Assembly (NCBI GenBank): GCA_902533625.1
Contig: CACAMI010000006.1
Span: 17,664-81,663 of the forward strand
From: an uncultured Alphaproteobacteria bacterium
Lineage (GTDB): Bacteria > Pseudomonadota > Alphaproteobacteria > Rhodobacterales > Rhodobacteraceae
Length of the DNA: 64,000 bases
Direction of reading: 5' to 3'
Below are positions 51,605 to 60,466 of the stretch, in pieces (position 1 is the first letter of the stretch; each line of letters opens with the position of its first letter). Under the pieces are notes generated by a model. The model was not told the origin of the DNA. It saw only the letters and a program-made list of their open reading frames with translations, and did not search any database. The position numbers and the translations under genes are program-made.

Positions 51605-51758
51605 AGAAAGATGTTTGAATATTTTAGAGTAAAGTGATGGCCTAAAATATACTGGAATAAAATTAGGTTCAGCTCTTTATTTATGTTTAAGCGGACGTTT
51701 AGCCAGAGCTATTCTTATGCTTTTAGCTTTGAGAACTTTTTTGAAAAAGAAAATCAGT

Positions 51759-52958
51759 ATGAAAAATATGACATTTAATAAATCTTTTACCCAACAGGAA
51801 CCAATTCCGGCAGAATCCATAAGGTCTGCGGTGAATGTCTTGCGTTCTGGAAGATTACATCGCTATAACACTCTGGATGAAGAACAGAGTGAGACTGCGT
51901 TACTTGAGAAAGAATTTTCTGAATGGCAGGGGTCAAAGTTTTGTTTAGCAACGACCTCCGGAGGAACTGCTATGCAGATCGCTTTGAGGGCTGCTGGAGT
52001 CAAAGCAGGGGATAAAGTTCTTACGAATTCTTTTACCTTAGCACCAGTTCCAGGAGCCATTCATACCTTGAACGCAGAACCAATTCTTATAGACAGTACG
52101 AAAGATTTGGTTTTGGATTTAGAGGATTTGCAATTGCGGATGAAGAGTTCAAAGGCAAAATTCATGCTCGTTTCTCACATGAGAGGACACTTGGTGAATA
52201 TGAGATCACTTGTTAAAATTTTAAAAGAAAATGGTATTATTTTAATTGAAGATTGTGCTCATACTATGGGGGCTTACTGGAACAATGTTAGATCTGGAAA
52301 CTTTGGTTCTATTTCTTGCTTTAGTACTCAAACCTACAAACATTTAAATAGTGGTGAAGGTGGCTTTATAACCACTAATGATAGTGGCATGATGGCTACC
52401 TGTATTCTTCTTTCAGGATCTTATATGCTTTATGAAAAGCACAATTCTTTACCTAAAAAAAGTTTCTTTGAGAAGAAAAAATTCGAAGTCCCAAATTGTT
52501 CTATGAGAATGGATAACTTGAGAGCCTCAATACTTAGGCCACAAATAAAAAAGATTGATGCAAATATCCAAAAGTGGAATGACCGGCATCATATTTTTAC
52601 ATCAACTCTGGGAAAACTGGAATCTATTTATATCCCCCAAAGGTCTAAAGAAGAGAAATATGTTGGGTCATCTTTCCAATTTCTGGTTCCAAGAAATTGG
52701 TCTGAGATAAATTGTGTAGAGTTTTTGACAAGATGTAAAAAGAGGGGAGTGGAGATTAAATGGTTTGGAAATTTAAAGCCAGTTGGATATACCAGTCGAC
52801 ACGAAAGTTGGAAATACATAAAAGCACAGAATTTGCCTAACATACCAAAAATTGTTACCAGAGTGATGGATATACGAATTCCGCTAACTTTTACACTTAG
52901 AGACTGTCGAGTAATCTCTAAGATAATTTCTGAAGAAGTTAAAAAAATTAAATTTTAG
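51759..52958 (+). CDS. DegT/DnrJ/EryC1/StrS-family PLP aminotransferase
   Basis: 'FCLATTSGGTAMQIALRAAGVKAGDKVLTNSFTLAPVPGAI', 'IEDCAHTMGAYWNNVRSGNFGSISCFSTQTYKHLNSGEGGFITT' (catalytic Lys in TYKHLN). Track start 51717; ATG at 51759 is plausible. Confidence 0.82.
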   Translation: MKNMTFNKSFTQQEPIPAESIRSAVNVLRSGRLHRYNTLDEEQSETALLEKEFSEWQGSKFCLATTSGGTAMQIALRAAGVKAGDKVLTNSFTLAPVPGAIHTLNAEPILIDSTKDLVLDLEDLQLRMKSSKAKFMLVSHMRGHLVNMRSLVKILKENGIILIEDCAHTMGAYWNNVRSGNFGSISCFSTQTYKHLNSGEGGFITTNDSGMMATCILLSGSYMLYEKHNSLPKKSFFEKKKFEVPNCSMRMDNLRASILRPQIKKIDANIQKWNDRHHIFTSTLGKLESIYIPQRSKEEKYVGSSFQFLVPRNWSEINCVEFLTRCKKRGVEIKWFGNLKPVGYTSRHESWKYIKAQNLPNIPKIVTRVMDIRIPLTFTLRDCRVISKIISEEVKKIKF

Positions 52959-52985
52959 CAGGATCTCTTTCTTAGGGCAGATGAT

Positions 52986-54275
52986 TTGACAATAAATTTT
53001 TTGAAGAAAAAAATAATCCAAAAGACTATCCATGAATCGGATGTATCGATAGTTGTTAAGGATATCTTAGATCATATCAGCTCTGGAGGAGACCAGGCAC
53101 TTCTAGAGTTCGCAAAAAAATTTGATAACTGGGAGGGAAAAATAGAAGTATCATCTGATATTATTCAAAATGCTAACAATTTGGTTAAGAAGAGTATAAA
53201 GGATGACATCTTATATGCTTACAGAAACATAAAAGTATTTGCAGAGAGGCAGCTAGAAAGCATATCGGAATTTGATTTGGAGGTAGCGCCAGGACTTAAT
53301 GCTGGTCAGAAAATTATCCCGCTTGAGACAGCTGGATGCTACGTTCCTGGAGGCAGGTATAGTCATATAGCATCGGCGCTAATGACTGTCACGACAGCGA
53401 AAGCAGCTGGAGTTAAAAATATAATTGCATGTACTCCACCAAATTCTAATGTTATTGGCGCTGAACCAATTTCAAATGAAATGCTTTACACTCTAAATCT
53501 ATCTGGGGCCGATAAAATATTTTTGGTGGGAGGAGTGCAGGCTATCGCTTTAATGGCAAATGGCCTTTTGGGCACTCAAAAGGCTGACATAATTGTTGGG
53601 CCTGGAAATCAATATGTCGCTGAAGCAAAGAGACAAATTTTTGGAGCCACAGGCATTGATTTACTAGCTGGACCTACAGATGTCTTAATTATAGCTGATG
53701 AAGAGGCAGATGCTGAACTAGTTGCGACTGATTTGGTCAGCCAAGCTGAGCACGGTTATAATTCTCCAGTGTGGTTAGTAACAACTTCAAATATTTTGGC
53801 GAAAAAAGTTTTGCAACTTGTTCCTGAAATAATCGAAAAACTTCCTGCTCAGAATAAATTAAACGCTTCCCAAGCATGGCGAGAGCTGGGGGAAATCATC
53901 CTATGTTCGACAAGGGTAGAAGCTGTTAAAATAGCGAATGAAATAGCTCCAGAGCATTTACATGTACAGGCAACTGAGCCGGATTGGTGGAAAGGTGAGC
54001 TCAATTCTTATGGTTCTCTATTTCTAGGAGAAGAAACAACAGTGGCTTTTGGAGATAAAGCTGCCGGACCAAATCATGTGTTGCCAACATCAGGTGCTGC
54101 AAAGTATACAGGGGGTCTGTCAGTTCATAAGTTCATAAAGGTGGTTACTTGGCAAAAAGCCGAGAGTAGGTCATTAAACCGCCTTGCAGAAGTAACTGCT
54201 AATATTTCTAGACTAGAAGGAATGGAAGCACATGCGCTTTCTGCCGATGTAAGGTTAAAAAAATATCGAAAATAG
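52986..54275 (+). CDS. Histidinol-dehydrogenase-family protein, HpsN-like (sulfopropanediol 3-dehydrogenase candidate)
   Basis: HisD-family 'ETAGCYVPGGRYSHIASALMTVTTAKAAGVKNIIACTPP', 'LVSQAEHGYNSP', 'VAFGDKAAGPNHVLPTSGAAKYTGGLSVHKFIKVVTWQ'; no other his gene is nearby. Confidence 0.75.
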   Translation: MTINFLKKKIIQKTIHESDVSIVVKDILDHISSGGDQALLEFAKKFDNWEGKIEVSSDIIQNANNLVKKSIKDDILYAYRNIKVFAERQLESISEFDLEVAPGLNAGQKIIPLETAGCYVPGGRYSHIASALMTVTTAKAAGVKNIIACTPPNSNVIGAEPISNEMLYTLNLSGADKIFLVGGVQAIALMANGLLGTQKADIIVGPGNQYVAEAKRQIFGATGIDLLAGPTDVLIIADEEADAELVATDLVSQAEHGYNSPVWLVTTSNILAKKVLQLVPEIIEKLPAQNKLNASQAWRELGEIILCSTRVEAVKIANEIAPEHLHVQATEPDWWKGELNSYGSLFLGEETTVAFGDKAAGPNHVLPTSGAAKYTGGLSVHKFIKVVTWQKAESRSLNRLAEVTANISRLEGMEAHALSADVRLKKYRK

Positions 54276-54302
54276 GATTATTAATATAGAAAAGGTAGAA
54301 AA

Positions 54303-55298
54303 ATGAATTTAGGAAGGTTTCCAAGGATAAAATTAGGTCATATGAATACCCCAATTGAGTTTTTGCCAAGGCTTACTGAGAAAATTGGTAAGGCAGAAAT
54401 TTGGATAAAGAGGGATGACTGTACAGGCTTATCAACTGGTGGAAATAAAACAAGAAAATTAGAATTTCTTATGGCTGAGGCAATCAACCAGGGTTCTGAT
54501 TTGATTTTAACTCAAGGGGCAACCCAATCAAACCATGTAAGGCAAACCTCAGCCGCAGCAGCTAAGCTTGGTCTTGATTGTCATGTATTGCTAGAAGACC
54601 GTACTGGAATAGAAACAATAAACTATAAGCTGAATGGAAATGTTTTGTTGAATTCTTTACATGGAGCAACGTCAGAGCATAGGCCTTCGGGTATTGATAT
54701 GGATCAGGAATTAATTAATGTTTCAGAGAAATTTATTTCAAAGGGTAGGAAGACTTATGTGATTCCTGGTGGAGGTTCTAATCCAACTGGCGCCCTAGGT
54801 TACGTCAATTGTGCCCAAGAGATTGTTTATCAAAGTAGTGAAATGGGAAAGCCGTTTGATTTCATTGTTCATGCTACTGGATCAGCAGGGACTCAGGCTG
54901 GTCTAGTGACTGGTTTAAAGCTTTTGAATTCTGGTATTCCTTTGTTAGGAATTGGTGTTCGAGCATCAAAAATAGATCAGGAGGAAAAAGTTTTTAATTT
55001 GGCTAAATTAACCTCTGAGAGAATATCTAAAATACAGCTTGTTAAGCGCGAAGACGTTATTGCTAATTGTGATTTTGTAGGGCCCGGTTACGGTTTGCCA
55101 GACACTTCAACTCTTGATGCAATAAGGCTTTTTGCAGAGCTGGAGGGGATTTTATTAGACCCTGTATATTCGGGAAAGGGCGCTGCAGGTTTGATACAAC
55201 TTTTAAAAGATGATTTTTTTAGCAGCTGTAAAAGAATTCTTTTTGTCCATACTGGAGGTGCTGTAGCCCTATCAGGTTATCTAGAGTCGTTCACTTAA
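54303..55298 (+). CDS. D-cysteine desulfhydrase/ACC deaminase-family PLP enzyme, CuyA-like (L-cysteate sulfo-lyase candidate)
   Basis: '[70 protein letters not shown]', '[16 protein letters not shown]'; adjacent to the HpsN-like gene and upstream of SoeABC-like genes. Confidence 0.75.
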   Translation: MNLGRFPRIKLGHMNTPIEFLPRLTEKIGKAEIWIKRDDCTGLSTGGNKTRKLEFLMAEAINQGSDLILTQGATQSNHVRQTSAAAAKLGLDCHVLLEDRTGIETINYKLNGNVLLNSLHGATSEHRPSGIDMDQELINVSEKFISKGRKTYVIPGGGSNPTGALGYVNCAQEIVYQSSEMGKPFDFIVHATGSAGTQAGLVTGLKLLNSGIPLLGIGVRASKIDQEEKVFNLAKLTSERISKIQLVKREDVIANCDFVGPGYGLPDTSTLDAIRLFAELEGILLDPVYSGKGAAGLIQLLKDDFFSSCKRILFVHTGGAVALSGYLESFT

Positions 55299-55301
55299 GT
55301 T

Positions 55302-55997
55302 ATGAGAAAGGTAGGGATATTAGGTGGCATGGGGCCAGAGGCAACTATTCTTTTGATGAAGAAAATCATTGAATGTACAAAAGCTCAAGATGATCAAGAC
55401 CATATCCCGCTTCTGGTAGATAACAATACTCAGGTTCCTAGTAGGATCGAGGCAATTATTAATAAAAATGGTTCAGATCCATTGCCAGAGCTCTGTAAGA
55501 TGGCTAGCTCATTGGAGAAAAATGGAGCCTCGGCCTTGGCCATGCCATGTAATACAGCTCATTTGTATATAAAAGAAATTCGAAAACAAATAAAAATCCC
55601 TTTTATTAGTATAGTGGAAGAGTCTGCTGCCTATTTAAAAAAAGTACAATTTGGGGCAAAAAAAATTGGCATTTTGGCTTCACCCGCGGTAAAAATTACA
55701 AAGATATTTGAGCATGAGCTGGAAAAAAATAATATGAACCTAATTTATATTGGGGATGAAAACTTAATTTTAAGTACGATAAAGCAAATTAAATCAAATT
55801 TTGTATCTGGTTCAGTTTCAGAAAAATTAGAAGAGATTTCAATTCAGGCTAAATCGATACAATTAGATTTAATATTAATAGCCTGCAGTGAGTTTTCGAT
55901 AGTTTCTGATGAAATCAAGAGAAAGTTCAATATTCCTGTGGTCGACACTTTGGATATCCTTGCTTCAAGAATTGTTAATTTCTCTAAGAAGAATTGA
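55302..55997 (+). CDS. Aspartate/glutamate racemase-family protein
   Basis: 'KVGILGGMGPEATILLMKKIIE', 'LAMPCNTAHLYIKEI', 'DLILIACSEFSIV' with paired Cys motifs. Confidence 0.85.
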   Translation: MRKVGILGGMGPEATILLMKKIIECTKAQDDQDHIPLLVDNNTQVPSRIEAIINKNGSDPLPELCKMASSLEKNGASALAMPCNTAHLYIKEIRKQIKIPFISIVEESAAYLKKVQFGAKKIGILASPAVKITKIFEHELEKNNMNLIYIGDENLILSTIKQIKSNFVSGSVSEKLEEISIQAKSIQLDLILIACSEFSIVSDEIKRKFNIPVVDTLDILASRIVNFSKKN

Positions 55998-56006
55998 GAG
56001 AAAAAG

Positions 56007-58832
56007 GTGACATCATTTCAGCCCAAAATTGATACATCTCCAAAAGTTTCATCAACGATATCCAGAACTACTTGTTATATGTGTGCCTGTCGATGCGGGA
56101 TTAATGTCCATTTAGAAAATGGCAAAGTAAAATATATTGAAGGAAATAAAGATCATCCTGTGAATAAAGGTGTCCTTTGTGCGAAAGGTTCAGCGGGAAT
56201 AATGCAGCATTACTCTCCTGCCAGACTGCAGTCCCCCATGAAGAGAGTAGGCCCTCGTGGTTCAGGAGAGTTCGCTAAAATCAGTTGGGAAGAAGCTTTG
56301 ACTTCAGTTGCTAATTTGTTAGGACCTATTAGACGCAAAGCTCCAGAGAAGTTGGCGTTCTTTACTGGGCGCGACCAATCTCAATCATTTACTGGTTGGT
56401 GGGCTCAGCAATTTGGAACGCCCAACTATGCTGCTCATGGTGGTTTCTGTTCTGTAAATATGGCTGCAGCCGGAATTTATACCATGGGGGGCTCATTTTG
56501 GGAATTTGGAAGTCCAGATTGGGAAAGAACTAAACTTTTGATGATTTTTGGGGTTGCAGAGGATCATGACAGTAACCCTATAAAGATGGGTCTTGGTAAA
56601 TTAAAAAAAAGAGGTGCTAAGGTAATTGGGGTTAATCCTGTTAGGACTGGTTATAATGCAATTGCAGATGAATGGGTTGGGATTACTCCAGGAACTGATG
56701 GCCTGTTTATATTATGCTTAATAAGAGAGTTGCTTCTATCAGGGAATGTTGACCTAAAGTATCTTGCCAATTACACTAACGCACCATTTTTAGTTAATAC
56801 CGAGCATAACTCAGCAAATTTGGGACTAATTGCTAGAAATAAAAATGGAGAACCATTAATTCATGATAGAATTAAAAAGAAGATCCATGCCTTTAGCGGA
56901 AAAAATGTTAAGCCCCATCTCACTGGAAAAGTAACTATTGATGGTCAGGAGCATACTACAGTTTTTGAGCTTCTGGCTGAAAAATATTTGAAAAAAGAAT
57001 ACTCCCCTGAAGAGGTTTCAAAAAAATGTGGAATATCTCCTTTTCAGATAAAAAAACTAGCAAAAGAAATAGCAGATACTGCCTTCAAGGAAGAAATAGT
57101 GATTGATCAGGAGTGGGTTGATTGGAAAGGTGTTAACCACAAAAAAATGGTTGGCCGCCCTGTAAGCTTTCATGCAATGAGGGGAATTTCAGCACATTCC
57201 AATGGGTTTCAAACCTGCAGATCCTTACATCTTTTGCAAATACTTTTGGGAAGCATTGAAGTTCCTGGTGGCTTTAGGTTTAAGCCGCCTTACCCAAAAT
57301 CATATTTAGTGCATCCTAAACCACATCATAAAGTAACCCCGGGTATGCCGCTAGACGGTCCTCATTTGGGGTATATCCAATCACCCGAAGACTTAGCTGT
57401 GGACTCTGATGGAAAACCTAAAAGAATTGATAAAGCATTTTCCTGGGAAAATCCATTTTCAGCCCATGGTTTAATGCACATGGTTATTTCTAATGCATAT
57501 GCAAATGATCCTTACGAGATAGATACTCTTTTCTTGTATATGGCAAATATGGCATGGAACTCGTCAATGAATACCCAAAGTGTGATTGAAATGCTAACAG
57601 CAAAGAAGGATGATGGGACTTATAAAATAAAAAATATTGTTTATTCGGATTCCTATTCATCGGAAATGGTTTCATATGCGGATATAATATTGCCAGATAC
57701 TACTTACCTGGAGAGGCATGATTGTATTTCTCTTTTGGATAGACCTATTGGAGAGCCTGACATAATTGCCGATGCCATTAGATGGCCAGTGGTTGAGCCT
57801 GATCGTGATGTAAGATGCTTTCAGTCGGTACTTCTTGATCTTGGTCACAGATTGAAAATGCCTGGGTTTATTAAAGATAATGGAGATCCAACTTATAAAG
57901 ACTATGAGGATTATATAAAAAACCATGAGAGGAAACCTAATATTGGACCTTTAGCTGGTTTTAGGGGTGAATCTGGTATTGAAAGTGGGAGAGGCTCTCC
58001 CAACGCCAACCAAATAAAAAACTATATCAAAAATGGGGGTTTTTGGTCTGAAGATATCCCAGTTGAATTTCAATTCTTTAAGCCATGGAATATCGGCTAC
58101 CAGAACTGGGCAGTAGAAAAAGGCCTTTTTGATGAACCAAAGCCTTACGTTTTTGAAATCTATTTAGAACCTTTGGCCAAATTTCAAAGAGCTGCTAAAG
58201 GTTTGGGTTCGGTGAAGTGCCCTACCAATATGCAGGAAAGAATTCTAAAGACCATGGATCCTTTGCCTATTTGGTATGATCCTATTGGTGAGAGCGACGA
58301 TAATGAAGCATACCCTTTGCATGCTATCACGCAAAGACCAGCTGCGATGTACCATAGCTGGGGAAGTCAAAACGCTTGGTTGAGACAGATTCATGGTTAC
58401 AATTATCTTTTTGTTTCAAGTGAGATATGGGAGAAAAACAAATTTCATGAAGGTGACTGGGCCATTCTAGAGTCCGTTCATAATTCAATCACTGTTCCAG
58501 TTGCAAAAATGGAAGCCGTTAATAAAAATACAGTTTGGACATGGAATGCAATAGGTAAGAAATCTGGGGCCTGGGCTCTCGATAAAGGAGCTCCTGAGTT
58601 TAATAAAGGATTTTTAATTAACCATTTAATCAGTGAATTACTTCCTCCAAAAAAAAATGGGTTTAGATGTTCAAATTCTGACCCTATTACTGGACAAGCA
58701 GCATGGTTTGATCTGAAAGTCCGCATTAGAAAGGCTAAAGCAGGTGAAGTTAAAGATAGGAAAATAGAAAAATCTCATAAGAGCCCAGTAGACATGCCCC
58801 CTAAGGTGATATCTTATGGCAAGGATTTTTAA
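56007..58832 (+). CDS. soeA: Molybdopterin oxidoreductase catalytic subunit, SoeA-like (cytoplasmic sulfite dehydrogenase candidate)
   Basis: 941 aa; N-terminal 4Fe-4S 'CYMCACRCGINV...GVLCAKG', Mo-bis-MGD domain; no twin-arginine signal; followed by SoeB/SoeC-like genes. GTG start. Confidence 0.75.
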   Translation: MTSFQPKIDTSPKVSSTISRTTCYMCACRCGINVHLENGKVKYIEGNKDHPVNKGVLCAKGSAGIMQHYSPARLQSPMKRVGPRGSGEFAKISWEEALTSVANLLGPIRRKAPEKLAFFTGRDQSQSFTGWWAQQFGTPNYAAHGGFCSVNMAAAGIYTMGGSFWEFGSPDWERTKLLMIFGVAEDHDSNPIKMGLGKLKKRGAKVIGVNPVRTGYNAIADEWVGITPGTDGLFILCLIRELLLSGNVDLKYLANYTNAPFLVNTEHNSANLGLIARNKNGEPLIHDRIKKKIHAFSGKNVKPHLTGKVTIDGQEHTTVFELLAEKYLKKEYSPEEVSKKCGISPFQIKKLAKEIADTAFKEEIVIDQEWVDWKGVNHKKMVGRPVSFHAMRGISAHSNGFQTCRSLHLLQILLGSIEVPGGFRFKPPYPKSYLVHPKPHHKVTPGMPLDGPHLGYIQSPEDLAVDSDGKPKRIDKAFSWENPFSAHGLMHMVISNAYANDPYEIDTLFLYMANMAWNSSMNTQSVIEMLTAKKDDGTYKIKNIVYSDSYSSEMVSYADIILPDTTYLERHDCISLLDRPIGEPDIIADAIRWPVVEPDRDVRCFQSVLLDLGHRLKMPGFIKDNGDPTYKDYEDYIKNHERKPNIGPLAGFRGESGIESGRGSPNANQIKNYIKNGGFWSEDIPVEFQFFKPWNIGYQNWAVEKGLFDEPKPYVFEIYLEPLAKFQRAAKGLGSVKCPTNMQERILKTMDPLPIWYDPIGESDDNEAYPLHAITQRPAAMYHSWGSQNAWLRQIHGYNYLFVSSEIWEKNKFHEGDWAILESVHNSITVPVAKMEAVNKNTVWTWNAIGKKSGAWALDKGAPEFNKGFLINHLISELLPPKKNGFRCSNSDPITGQAAWFDLKVRIRKAKAGEVKDRKIEKSHKSPVDMPPKVISYGKDF

Positions 58833-59585
58833 ATGACTAGCTTACCTAGACAAACAGATAAAAAATTGGGGTTGGCTATCGATCTTGATACCTGTGTAGG
58901 ATGCCATGCATGTGTGATAAGTTGCAAAGAATGGAATACTTCAAACTATGGAGTGCCATTGTCTGATGTTGAACCTTATGGTGCAAACCCTGTTGGATCT
59001 TTCCTTAATAGAGTCCATACTTTTGAGGCAAAATTAGAAGAACGACCAGCCCAAATAATTCATTTCCCAAAATCATGTTTGCACTGTGAGGATGCGCCAT
59101 GTGTTACGGTTTGTCCAACTGGAGCAAGCTACAAGAGAACGGAAGATGGGATAGTTTTGGTAAATGAAGACTGGTGTATAGGGTGTGGTTTATGCGCATG
59201 GGCGTGCCCTTATGGTGCGCGTGAAATGGATGAGGTTGCCGGGGTAATGAAAAAATGTACTCTGTGCGTTGATAGAATTTACAATGAAAACATACCTGAA
59301 GAGGATAGAGAGCCGGCGTGTGTGCGATCTTGTCCAGCTGGTGCTCGGCATTTTGGTGATTTTGCAGATCCTACTTCTTCGGTTTCGAAACTAACTAAGG
59401 AGAGAGGAGGAATTGATCTAATGCCTGAGCAAGGCACAAAACCTGTAAATAAATATCTGCCACCTAGGTTAAAAAATGATATTGCTCAGGAAAACTTTGA
59501 TGTCCTGAGGCCTTTACTTGAGGAGCATGATAAGAATATTTCTGGTTTCTTATCATGGGTAGACAAAACTTTAGAGAAATTCTAA
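58833..59585 (+). CDS. soeB: 4Fe-4S ferredoxin subunit, SoeB/DmsB-like
   Basis: Four Cys clusters: CVGCHACVISC, CLHCEDAPCVTVC, CIGCGLCAWAC, CTLC...CVRSC; starts directly after the SoeA stop. Confidence 0.8.
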   Translation: MTSLPRQTDKKLGLAIDLDTCVGCHACVISCKEWNTSNYGVPLSDVEPYGANPVGSFLNRVHTFEAKLEERPAQIIHFPKSCLHCEDAPCVTVCPTGASYKRTEDGIVLVNEDWCIGCGLCAWACPYGAREMDEVAGVMKKCTLCVDRIYNENIPEEDREPACVRSCPAGARHFGDFADPTSSVSKLTKERGGIDLMPEQGTKPVNKYLPPRLKNDIAQENFDVLRPLLEEHDKNISGFLSWVDKTLEKF

Positions 59586-60460
59586 TGCATCCAGCTCCAT
59601 CTATTATAATTTTTACAGTATTTTCAGGACTAGGTTTTGGACTAATGGCATATTTAGGTTTTGATACGGATCCGTTAAGAGGTTGGAACGTTTTGCCTTA
59701 CTATTTGATAGCCTTTTCCCTTTCAATAGGAGGCCTTTTATCGTCACTTTTCCATCTTGGAAACCCTCAAAGGGCTTGGCGGGCTTTATCACAATGGAGA
59801 ACCAGTTGGCTTAGCAGAGAAGGAGTTCTGGCAATAGTTACTCTTGCATTAAACTTTCTATTTGGGCTGAGTTTGTTTTTTTCATTGGATTATTCAAAAA
59901 ACCTTGGGTTCGTTAGTGGTATTTTCGCAATTATTACCGTGTTTTCAACGGCAATGATCTATGCACAAATGAAAACTGTACCGAGATGGAATAATTCAGG
60001 AGTGCCTATACTCTTTATTCTCTGTTCCTTAGCGGGGGGAGCCATAATAATGGGAGATTTTAAATTAGGTCTGATTGGTGTAATTCTGTCAACTCTCATA
60101 CAACTTTTGGTTTGGGTAAGGGGTGACAAGGCTTTAAAAAATTCTAGTACTAACATTTCAACTTCTACTGGACTTAAAAATTTGGGAAAATTGAGATTGT
60201 TAGAATCTCCTCATACTGGTGAAAATTATTTAATGAAGGAAATGGTTTTTGTTATTGCTAGAAAACACGTATTTAAATTAAGAATACTTTCTCTTTGTTT
60301 TTTAGGAGTAATACCGGTAATTTTTCTCATTTTGAGTTTGTCTGTAGGCTTCTTAATTGGCCTGGCAATGATAAGTTATTTTTTTGGGCTATTAATTTCG
60401 CGATGGTTATTTTTTGCTGAGGCTGAACATGTAGTCAGCTTCTATTATGGTAGAGGTTGA
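59585..60460 (+). CDS. soeC: DmsC/SoeC-type membrane anchor subunit
   Basis: Polytopic protein 'HPAPSIIIFTVFSGLGFGLMAYLG', 'FHLGNPQRAWRALSQWRTSWLSREGVLAI'. Likely ATG at 59585 (TAATG overlap with soeB) rather than the track start 59555. Confidence 0.82.
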   Translation: MHPAPSIIIFTVFSGLGFGLMAYLGFDTDPLRGWNVLPYYLIAFSLSIGGLLSSLFHLGNPQRAWRALSQWRTSWLSREGVLAIVTLALNFLFGLSLFFSLDYSKNLGFVSGIFAIITVFSTAMIYAQMKTVPRWNNSGVPILFILCSLAGGAIIMGDFKLGLIGVILSTLIQLLVWVRGDKALKNSSTNISTSTGLKNLGKLRLLESPHTGENYLMKEMVFVIARKHVFKLRILSLCFLGVIPVIFLILSLSVGFLIGLAMISYFFGLLISRWLFFAEAEHVVSFYYGRG

Positions 60461-60466
60461 GGTCTT

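Noticed and set aside
51671-51710. AGCTCT...AGAGCT inverted repeat upstream of the DegT aminotransferase
   Set aside because: Only 6-bp arms with a 28-nt gap and no T-tract; too weak to call an operator or terminator.
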